Both the position numbers and the translations under genes were made by a program. A stretch of 64,000 nucleotides of DNA from an uncultured Massilia sp. (GTDB taxonomy: Bacteria; Pseudomonadota; Gammaproteobacteria; Burkholderiales; Burkholderiaceae), in the NCBI GenBank assembly GCA_946886065.1, contig CAMPHU010000001.1, positions 20,580 through 84,579 of the forward strand, given 5' to 3'. Of the stretch, positions 58,018 through 64,000 are shown piece after piece. How positions within the stretch are numbered: the first letter of the stretch is position 1; each line of letters starts with the position of its first letter. The notes under the pieces were generated by a model. That model was not told where the DNA came from, searched no databases, and worked only from the letters and a program-made list of their open reading frames with translations.

Positions 58018-59148
58018 TTATTTGGTCACCGTGAGGACGCTGCGCTTGCCGCCCTTGAAGCCGTACAGGGTGATGGTTCCGTCGCGGATATCGCCTTTCG
58101 CGTCGAAGGCGATCGGACCGGTCACGCCCCTGGTCTGGATCCCGGCCAGCACCGGCAGGTACTTCGCCGGCGCGGACGACCCGGCCTTGACCATCGCCTC
58201 GGCCAGGGTCATCACCGCGTCGTAGGCATACGGCGCGTTGATCTGCACATCGATGCCGAAGCGCTTCTTGTAGTCCGCGCGGAACCGGTCCATGCCGGCC
58301 TTGGCCTCGCCCTGCACGCCGCCCGCTTCCGCGCACACCACCTGGCCGTCGGCCATGGTGCCGCCGGAGAGCTTGTGGATCTCGTCCGAGCAGATGCCGT
58401 CGCCGCCCATCATGCGCACGTTCATGCCGAGCTGCTTCATCTGGCGCAGCATGGGGCCGGCGGTCGCGCTCATGCCGCCGAAGAAGACCAGGTCCGGCTT
58501 GCTGGCGCGGATGCGGGTGATGATGGCGGAAAAATCGGTGGCCTTGTCGTGGGTGAACTCGCGCGCCACCACGCTGCCGCCCTGCTTCTGCAGGCTGCGC
58601 GAGAATTCGGTCACCAGGCCCTGGCCGTAGGCGGTGCGGTCGTCGACCACCGCCACGCGTTTCGCCTTCATGCCCTCGATGGCGTAGCGGCCCAGCGCCT
58701 GGCCCAGCTGCACGTCGTTGGCCACCACGCGGAAGCTGGTGTTGAAGCCCTGCTGGGTGTACTTCGGCGAGGTGGACGAGGGCGAGATCTGCGGGATGCC
58801 GGCCGCGTGGTAGATCTTCGAGGCCGGGATCGTGGTGCCCGAGGTCTCGTGGCCGACCATGCCGTGGATCTTCGCATCGACCAGCTTCTGCGCCACGCTG
58901 GTGGCCTGCTTCGGATCGCCGCCGTCGTCCTCGGCCATCAGCTGGAAGCTGACCTTCTTGCCGCCGATCTTGACGCCGCGCGCGTTCAGCGCTTCCACCG
59001 CCATGCGGGCGCCGTTCTCGGTGTCCTTGCCGAAGTAGGCCACCGGCCCGGTCACGGCCGCCGCGTGGCCGATCTTCACGACCTCCTGCGCCGACGCCAG
59101 TCCGGCCACCGCGGCGAGGGCGCCCATCATCACTACCTGCTTGTTCAT
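58018..59148 (-). CDS. Periplasmic branched-chain-amino-acid-type binding protein (LivK-like)
   Basis: A 376-residue ABC-transporter substrate-binding protein. Signal peptide MNKQVVMMGALAAVAGLASA. The mature start VVKIGHAAAVTGPVAYFGKD, the serine/threonine ligand region HETSGTTIPASKIYHAAGIP and VAVVDDRTAYGQGLVTEFSR are typical. No permease or ATPase genes flank it, so it is an orphan in this window. The start at 59148 is chosen for the signal peptide. A LacI-type palindrome similar to that of the sugar-acid module lies 18 bases upstream. Confidence 0.93.
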   Translation of the reverse strand: MNKQVVMMGALAAVAGLASAQEVVKIGHAAAVTGPVAYFGKDTENGARMAVEALNARGVKIGGKKVSFQLMAEDDGGDPKQATSVAQKLVDAKIHGMVGHETSGTTIPASKIYHAAGIPQISPSSTSPKYTQQGFNTSFRVVANDVQLGQALGRYAIEGMKAKRVAVVDDRTAYGQGLVTEFSRSLQKQGGSVVAREFTHDKATDFSAIITRIRASKPDLVFFGGMSATAGPMLRQMKQLGMNVRMMGGDGICSDEIHKLSGGTMADGQVVCAEAGGVQGEAKAGMDRFRADYKKRFGIDVQINAPYAYDAVMTLAEAMVKAGSSAPAKYLPVLAGIQTRGVTGPIAFDAKGDIRDGTITLYGFKGGKRSVLTVTK

Positions 59149-59165
59149 CGCATCCTCATGGTCAC

Positions 59166-59179
59166 TGCTAGCGCTAACC
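59166..59179. promoter_or_regulatory. LacI-type palindrome upstream of the LivK-like gene
   Basis: TGCTAGCGCTAACC agrees at 12 of 14 bases with TGATAGCGCTAACA, the operator upstream of gntK, in the same orientation and 18 bases before the start. It could be bound by the same or a related regulator; the match may also be chance. Confidence 0.4.
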
Positions 59180-59292
59180 GCGCCAAAACCGTCCATTCTA
59201 CCGATTGCGCAACGGCTTCGCTGAAAGTGAGAATTCATGAGAATGCAAGAATCCGAACTCCTGTATTCTCCAGCCCTCATTCGGCGCTCGAG

Positions 59293-59826
59293 ATGCGCCA
59301 CGCGGCAACAAGACGAAGAGTCACGGAGATCACCATCGACACCCCAGCCAGAATCAGGGCTGCCGGAACACTTGCCGGCGGTCTGCTGCTTTGCTTTGCC
59401 GCTCCCTTCGCGCAAGCCCAGCTTCCCCAGCCGAGCCGCACGGTCTACAAATGCGAATCGAAGGGGAAAATCACCTATACGGACGAGCCTTGCTTGGGCG
59501 CAAGACGCCTGGATGTCGTGCCGACCCGCGGCGTCGACAAACTGTCCGGCACCGAGCGCACCGGTACGGACGTGGCGAACGAGCGTCGCAGGGAAGTATT
59601 CGCGGACGCCCTGCGTCCCATAAGCGGAATGAATGCCGAACAGCTGGCGACGTTTTCCCGGCGCCAGCGCCTGGACTCCCGCTCCCAGCGTGAGTGCGCG
59701 CAGCTGGAAGCCGCCATCCTCGACACCGAACAGGCGGAACGGCGCAACACCGGTGCCGGCGTGATCGAATCGCTGCGCCAGGACTTGCTTATCCTGCGCA
59801 AGCGCTACCGCCAGCTGGGCTGCTGA
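59293..59826 (+). CDS. DUF4124-type exported protein
   Basis: A 177-residue protein, start uncertain. A signal peptide is present (AAGTLAGGLLLCFAAPFAQA). The core YKCESKGKITYTDEPCLGAR is the DUF4124 motif, with two cysteines in a small beta domain; a charged helical C-terminal half follows. The ATG at 59293 has no good ribosome site, while GGAG lies just before an ATC at 59334, so a rare start there cannot be excluded. Function unknown. The stop directly abuts the stop of the converging kinase gene. Confidence 0.66.
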   Translation: MRHAATRRRVTEITIDTPARIRAAGTLAGGLLLCFAAPFAQAQLPQPSRTVYKCESKGKITYTDEPCLGARRLDVVPTRGVDKLSGTERTGTDVANERRREVFADALRPISGMNAEQLATFSRRQRLDSRSQRECAQLEAAILDTEQAERRNTGAGVIESLRQDLLILRKRYRQLGC

Positions 59827-61170
59827 TCAGGCTTCCTGGCGCTTGAAGACCACCGTGGCCGCCAGGCCGCCCAGCCGTTCCGAGCGGCCGAGGGTGAGCG
59901 TGGCGCCGTGGCGTTCGGCGATGGCCTTGATGATGGCCAGGCCCAGGCCGCTGCCGGCGGCCTCGCTGCCGGCCACGCGGTAGAAGCGGTCGAACACCCG
60001 TTCACGCTCCTCCTCCGGGATGCCCGGCCCGCTGTCCTCGACTGTGACCCTGAGCGCGCCGCCGTCGAGCACCACCGAGATATCGGCCGTGCCGCCCGCG
60101 GGCGTGTACTTGATGGCGTTGTCGACCAGGTTGCGCAGCAGGATCTGCAGCGCGTCCGGCTGGCCTTCCACGCTGGCCGGGTCGGCCTGCTGAACGCCCA
60201 CGTCGACGCCCTTGGCCGCGGCCACGCCGGCCAGGTCGGCCACGGTGCGGCGCGCCAGGTCCGCCAGGTCCACGGGACGGCAGGCGGCGCCGGTGGCGGC
60301 GGTGGCTTCCTGGCGCGCCAGCACCAGCAGCTGCTCGACCAGGCGCGTGGCGCGGTCGATGCCGGCGGTCAGGCGCGCCACCGCCAGCTTGCGCGCGTCC
60401 GCGTTGTCGGCGCGCTCCAGGCTCTGCGCCTGCAGGCGCAGCGCGGCCAGCGGCGTGCGCAGCTCGTGCGCGGCGTCGGCCACGAAATTCTGCTGGGCGT
60501 CGAAGGCGGTCTTCACACGGCCGAACAGCAGATTCAGCTCCTGCACCAGGGGGCGCACCTCGTCCGGCAGGCCGGCCTCCGACACCGGCGACAAGTCGTC
60601 CGCCTGGCGCGAGGCCACCTGCGAGCGCACCCGTGCAACGGGTTCTAGCGAACCGCTCACCACCCACCACACCACCAGCATCAGGATCGGCATCATCACC
60701 GCGATCGGCCCCAGGGTGCGCAGCGCCAGGTTGCCCGCCATGTTGCGGCGCACGGCCAGGTCCTGGGCCACCTGCACGGTCTGGTTCGCGGTCTGGATCG
60801 AGAATACGCGGTAGACGGTGCCGTTGGCCTTCACGTTGGAAAAGCCCAGCACCGCGCGCTGCGGCAGGCGCGCGCGCGAAACGCTGTGGAACATCTGGAC
60901 CCCGTCGGGGGACCACATCTGCACCACCATGTCGTCGTTGCCGGCGCCCCCTTCGCTATTGGCTTCCATGCGCTCCCGCACCTCGGTGTTCGACAAGGGT
61001 GTGCCCGAGCGCAGCGAGAGCGCCATCTGCTGCATGTGGTAGTCGAAGATCTGGTCGGCGTCGTGCAGGGCCGTGCGGTAGGCGATGGAGGCCTGCGCCA
61101 GCGCCGCGATGGTGATGGCCGCCAGCAGGAACCACAGCAGGCGGCCCCGGAGCGAATGGGTGACCTTCAT
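59827..61170 (-). CDS. Sensor histidine kinase (QseC/TctE-like)
   Basis: A 447-residue membrane kinase. TM1 at about residues 10-30 and TM2 at about 152-175 (LGPIAVMMPILMLVVWWVVS) enclose a periplasmic sensor of about 120 residues. A HAMP region, the phospho-acceptor helix (FVADAAHELRTPLAALRLQA) and an HATPase domain (NLVDNAIKYTPAGG, EDSGPGIPEEERERVFDRFY, SGLGLAIIKAI) follow. Its start overlaps the response-regulator gene by 4 bases. It is the third gene of the degP unit; the signal is probably envelope stress or metal. Confidence 0.94.
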   Translation of the reverse strand: MKVTHSLRGRLLWFLLAAITIAALAQASIAYRTALHDADQIFDYHMQQMALSLRSGTPLSNTEVRERMEANSEGGAGNDDMVVQMWSPDGVQMFHSVSRARLPQRAVLGFSNVKANGTVYRVFSIQTANQTVQVAQDLAVRRNMAGNLALRTLGPIAVMMPILMLVVWWVVSGSLEPVARVRSQVASRQADDLSPVSEAGLPDEVRPLVQELNLLFGRVKTAFDAQQNFVADAAHELRTPLAALRLQAQSLERADNADARKLAVARLTAGIDRATRLVEQLLVLARQEATAATGAACRPVDLADLARRTVADLAGVAAAKGVDVGVQQADPASVEGQPDALQILLRNLVDNAIKYTPAGGTADISVVLDGGALRVTVEDSGPGIPEEERERVFDRFYRVAGSEAAGSGLGLAIIKAIAERHGATLTLGRSERLGGLAATVVFKRQEA

Positions 61171-61829
61171 ACCTTCGGGACCATGTAGCCAACGCCGCGC
61201 ACGTTCTGGATCAGGTCGCTGCCCAGCTTCTTGCGCAGGCCGTGGATGTAGACCTCGACCGCGTTGCTGGAGACTTCATCGCGCCAGCTGTACAGCTTTT
61301 CCTCGAGCTGGGCGCGCGACAGCACGGCCCCGGGACGCGCCACCAGGGCTTCCAGCACCGCCCATTCGCGCGCCGACAGCGACACCGGCGCGCCGTCGAC
61401 CAGCACTTCGCGGGTGGCGGGATTGACCGAGATGTTCTTGTATTCGAAGACGGGTTCGGCGCGCCCGGCGGCGCGGCGCAGCAGCGCGCGGATGCGCGCC
61501 AGCAGCTCGTCGAGATCGTAGGGTTTGAGGACGTAGTCGTCGGCGCCGGCGTCCAGGCCGGCGATGCGCTGGGCCACCGAGTCGCGCGCGGTGGCGACCA
61601 GCACCGGGGTGCGGTCCTTGCGCGAGCGCATGGAGCGCAGGACGTCCAGGCCGTCCTTGCGCGGGAGCCCAAGGTCGAGCAGGACGAGGTCGTAGTTCTG
61701 GTTCTGCATCAGGGCCGTGTCGGCCATTTCGCCGTCCTTGACCCAGTCGACGGCGTAGTGCTCGGCCCTTAACAGGTCGAGCACTACTTCGCCGATCATC
61801 GTATCGTCTTCCACCAGCAATAGCCGCAT
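61167..61829 (-). CDS. OmpR-family response regulator (QseB/TctD-like)
   Basis: A 220-residue regulator: D52 in LVLLDLGLPRKDG is the phospho-acceptor, and DDYVLKPYDLDELLARIRAL holds the lysine. The winged helix ends NAVEVYIHGLRKKLGSDLIQ with NVRGVGYMVP. It is cotranscribed with the kinase (4-base overlap) and follows degP by 46 bases. Tandem CTTARG pairs before degP are the likely sites, as QseB/PmrA-type regulators bind CTTAAG direct repeats. Confidence 0.95.
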   Translation of the reverse strand: MRLLLVEDDTMIGEVVLDLLRAEHYAVDWVKDGEMADTALMQNQNYDLVLLDLGLPRKDGLDVLRSMRSRKDRTPVLVATARDSVAQRIAGLDAGADDYVLKPYDLDELLARIRALLRRAAGRAEPVFEYKNISVNPATREVLVDGAPVSLSAREWAVLEALVARPGAVLSRAQLEEKLYSWRDEVSSNAVEVYIHGLRKKLGSDLIQNVRGVGYMVPKV

Positions 61830-61875
61830 GAATTCCCCGTTCTTGAAACCAGCAGGTCGAGGACGCTACGCTTCC

Positions 61876-63396
61876 TTAACCGATCCGCACTGGAATGAAG
61901 ATTCTGTCACTCCCGCGCTGGATCAGCAAGGCCACAGACTTGCTGGCTTTCGCCACCATGTCGCGGACCTGGTCGACGGAATTCACCGCGCGACCGTTGA
62001 CTGAAATGAGCACGTCGCCCGGCTCGATGCCCGCCACCGCGGCGGCGCCCGAGGCGTCCTCGATCACGAGGCCGGCGGCGATGCCGCTCTGGCGGCGCTC
62101 GACCGGCTCGAGCGGACGCAGGGCCAGGCCCAGCCTGGCGCTGTTGTCCTGCACGTCCGCCAGCTCTTCCTGCTGGCGCTTGCCTTTCTCGGAGGCGTCG
62201 CCGAGCGTCGCGTCGAGGCGCACCAGCTTGCCGTCGCGCCAGACGTCCAGGCTGACGCGCTCGCCAGGCTTGGCAAGGGCGATGATGCCCGGCAGGTCGC
62301 CCGAGGACACGATGGCCTGGCCGTTCACGCGGCGGATCACGTCGCCCGACTTCAGGCCGGCGCGTTCGGCCGGGCCGCCGCGCTCGACGTTCGAGACCAG
62401 GGCGCCTTCCGGCGACTCGAGGCGGAAGGAATCGGCGAAGCCCTGGCCGACTTCCTGCACGCTCACGCCCAGCTTGGCATGCTGCACCTTGCCGGTGGCG
62501 ACGATCTGGTCCTTGATGCGCACCGCCACGTCGATCGGGATCGAGAACGACAGGCCCTGGTAGCCGCCGGTCTGGCTGTAGATCTGCGAGTTGATGCCCA
62601 CGACTTCGCCGCGGGTGTTGAACAGCGGGCCGCCCGAGTTGCCGGGGTTGACGGCGACGTCGGTCTGGATGAAGGGCACGGCGCCGTCCGGCAGCGAGCG
62701 GCCGGTGGCGCTCACCACGCCGGCGGTGACGGTGCTTTCCAGGCCGTAGGGCGAACCGATGGCCAGCACCCACTCGCCCACCAGCAGCGAACGCGATCTG
62801 CCGATCGGCGCCACCGGCAGGTTCTTGGCGTCGATCTTCAGCACGGCCACGTCGGTCTTGGGGTCCGAGCCCAGGACCTTGGCGCGGAATTCGCGGCGGT
62901 CCTGCAGCTTGACGATGACCTCGTCGGCGCCTTGCACGACGTGGGCATTGGTCAGGATGACGCCGTCCGGGCTGACGATGAAGCCCGATCCGGCGCCGAA
63001 AACGACCGGCGCTTCACGACCACCGCCGCCACCACCGTAGCGCGGGTCCTGGAACTGCCGGAAAAACTCGTAGAACGGGTGGCTCGGGTCGAGGCGCGGC
63101 ATGCCGCCGCGATTGGCGGCGCGGCTGGTGCCGCTGACACGGATGTTGACCACGGCCTTGCCGTTTTGCGCAGCGATGCGCGTGAAATCAGGAAGCGTCA
63201 CCGTCGCCGCGGGGGCGGCCGCTGCAACTGCGGGCGCGGGCGCGGCGGCCGGCGCGGGGGCGGCTGCGGCGGGCGCAACCTCGGCTGCAACGTTGTTGTG
63301 GTTGACGGCAATGGCACCAACCGCTCCGCCAATGACGCCCGCGGCACACAGGGCCAGCGTCATGCGTTTGGCGGTGATGGCAGGTTCGTTAGACAT
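61876..63396 (-). CDS. degP: Do-family serine endopeptidase (DegP/HtrA)
   Basis: A 506-residue periplasmic protease. N-terminal membrane or signal segment (RMTLALCAAGVIGGAVGAIA) is followed by an Ala/Pro linker. Triad: H in ILTNAHVVQGA, D in DPKTDVAVLKI, S in VNPGNSGGPLF. Two PDZ domains follow (GALVSNVERGGPAERAGLKS, GDVLISVNGRAVNSVDQVRD). It degrades misfolded envelope proteins. It heads the degP-response regulator-kinase unit. Confidence 0.95.
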   Translation of the reverse strand: MSNEPAITAKRMTLALCAAGVIGGAVGAIAVNHNNVAAEVAPAAAAPAPAAAPAPAVAAAAPAATVTLPDFTRIAAQNGKAVVNIRVSGTSRAANRGGMPRLDPSHPFYEFFRQFQDPRYGGGGGGREAPVVFGAGSGFIVSPDGVILTNAHVVQGADEVIVKLQDRREFRAKVLGSDPKTDVAVLKIDAKNLPVAPIGRSRSLLVGEWVLAIGSPYGLESTVTAGVVSATGRSLPDGAVPFIQTDVAVNPGNSGGPLFNTRGEVVGINSQIYSQTGGYQGLSFSIPIDVAVRIKDQIVATGKVQHAKLGVSVQEVGQGFADSFRLESPEGALVSNVERGGPAERAGLKSGDVIRRVNGQAIVSSGDLPGIIALAKPGERVSLDVWRDGKLVRLDATLGDASEKGKRQQEELADVQDNSARLGLALRPLEPVERRQSGIAAGLVIEDASGAAAVAGIEPGDVLISVNGRAVNSVDQVRDMVAKASKSVALLIQRGSDRIFIPVRIG

Positions 63397-63461
63397 GTAT
63401 GAGCTCCTGATGAAAATGTCGATGGTGTGGATGATCGATGGAGCTAGTTTCCCGCATGAGC

Positions 63462-63511
63462 CTTAGACCATGCTTAAGTTGGCAAGAGCGCGCCTTAGGA
63501 CAGGCTTAAGG
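63462..63511. promoter_or_regulatory. Tandem CTTARG pairs upstream of degP
   Basis: CTTAGA (63462) and CTTAAG (63473) start 11 bases apart; CTTAGG (63494) and CTTAAG (63505) repeat this, 32 bases further along. This is the direct-repeat geometry of QseB/PmrA-type OmpR regulators. The sites lie 66-115 bases before the degP start. Confidence 0.72.
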
Positions 63512-63540
63512 ACGGGCTAACTCATCGGTTCAACAAGCAA

Positions 63541-63575
63541 AAAGGGCGCCCCGTACCGCGAGCGCCCTTCTTTTA
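63541..63575 (-). terminator. Rho-independent terminator of the hsp20 gene
   Basis: AAGGGCGC and GCGCCCTT form an 8-bp stem with a 10-base loop. On the minus strand the stem is followed by a T run (TTTTTG). It lies about 30 bases past the hsp20 stop and separates that gene from the degP promoter. Confidence 0.82.
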
Positions 63576-63603
63576 ATTGACTACTACGGCTTCCACTGCC
63601 TGC

Positions 63604-64000
63604 TTAGGCGGCGTCGCGTTGCTCCAGAGCCTGGACGTTGCCGGTGTTACCCAGCGCGTCCGCGATGGCGATCTTGCGCGGCTTCAGGGCCTCGGGCACC
63701 TCGCGCACCAGTTCGATGGTGAGCATGCCGTTGTCGAACGACGCAGTGGTGACCTTCACGTGGTTGGCCAGCTGGAAGCGCTGTTCGAAATCGCGTGCCG
63801 CGATGCCGCGGTGCAGGTAGGTACGCTGGGTCTCGTCCTTCTGCTTGCGGCCGGTGACGTGCAGGCTGTCACGCTCGGTCACGATCTCGATCTCGTCGCG
63901 GCTGAAGCCGGCGACGGCCATCACGATGCGGTACTTGTCTTCGCTCACCAGTTCGATGTTGTACGGCGGGTAGCTCGGCTCGCCACGCTGCTCGAGCAGG
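63604..64000 (-). CDS. Small heat-shock protein, Hsp20/IbpA family, 5' part missing
   Basis: The reading frame is open to the window edge; the visible part ends after about 131 codons. It contains SYPPYNIELVSEDKYRIVMA (the start of the alpha-crystallin domain), VAGFSRDEIEIVTERDSLHV, GIAARDFEQRFQLANHVKVT and FDNGMLTIELVREVPE, all IbpA-type signatures. IbpA holds unfolded proteins in the cytosol during heat stress. The true start lies beyond the edge, so the ATG at 63948 is internal. Confidence 0.94.
   Translation of the reverse strand, partial: LLEQRGEPSYPPYNIELVSEDKYRIVMAVAGFSRDEIEIVTERDSLHVTGRKQKDETQRTYLHRGIAARDFEQRFQLANHVKVTTASFDNGMLTIELVREVPEALKPRKIAIADALGNTGNVQALEQRDAA

Overview
The window is high-GC DNA, densely coding on both strands, and reads as a chromosome segment of a betaproteobacterium of the order Burkholderiales, most likely family Oxalobacteraceae and Massilia-like. 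The pointers are the pyrG-kdsA-eno-ftsB order, a PEP-CTERM protein, a polyhydroxybutyrate-depolymerase-type esterase, DUF898/M48 and BCCT genes, a chemoreceptor ending in DWEQF, and a large carbohydrate-utilisation repertoire. This placement is inference from gene content. I saw no rRNA, tRNA, CRISPR array, insertion sequence or prophage.

Layout. 1-5.9 kb (minus strand): start of yciO, htpX, a CopG-type regulator with a PHB-depolymerase-family esterase, a cold-shock protein, the RNase AM/PHP phosphatase gene rnm, a porin and marC. 6.2-11.8 kb: a BCCT carrier, an alpha/beta hydrolase, gamma-carbonic anhydrase, hslO (Hsp33), a thioesterase and Dps. 11.9-16.4 kb (minus): the housekeeping run pyrG-kdsA-eno-ftsB followed by an antitoxin-like HTH protein. 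16.6-22.5 kb: DUF898 protein, M48 peptidase, chemoreceptor and a second BCCT carrier.

22.8-30 kb holds a sugar-acid module: a GPH-type symporter and a GH94 phosphorylase on the plus strand, and a LacI-family regulator and gluconokinase on the minus strand. The same 14-bp palindrome precedes the symporter and the gluconokinase, and the GH94 enzyme carries residues expected of cellobionic acid phosphorylase. Together they suggest uptake of cellobionate, phosphorolysis to glucose-1-phosphate plus gluconate, and phosphorylation of the gluconate. 30-46 kb: a TPR/beta-barrel protein, dnaE2 with a perfect LexA box, a PhzF-like protein, a TonB-dependent receptor, a 480-residue unknown, a TetR-regulated membrane protein, a retropepsin-like protease, hisC, a PEP-CTERM protein and a modular GH43 arabinanase-like enzyme.

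46-52.7 kb is the most unusual part: a CzcE-like metal-binding protein, an orphan OmpR-type response regulator, then a bufferin (copper-binding RiPP) operon with two different precursors (bufA1, bufA2), the MNIO enzyme bufB, its partner bufC, a Tat-type alpha/beta-hydrolase-fold protein without a nucleophile, and a DoxX membrane protein. A repeated half-site TGTRTCC, set at helical spacing, lies upstream of czcE, upstream of bufA1 and upstream of a cupin gene at 54.7 kb, which suggests one regulon. 52.7-57.9 kb is an electrophile/redox cluster (CGNR regulator, hydrolase, cupin, NTF2-like, flavodoxin-like, tautomerase, SDR, LysR). 58-64 kb: a branched-chain-amino-acid-type binding protein, a DUF4124 protein, a degP-response regulator-kinase operon whose promoter has two tandem CTTARG pairs, and the 3' part of an Hsp20 gene.
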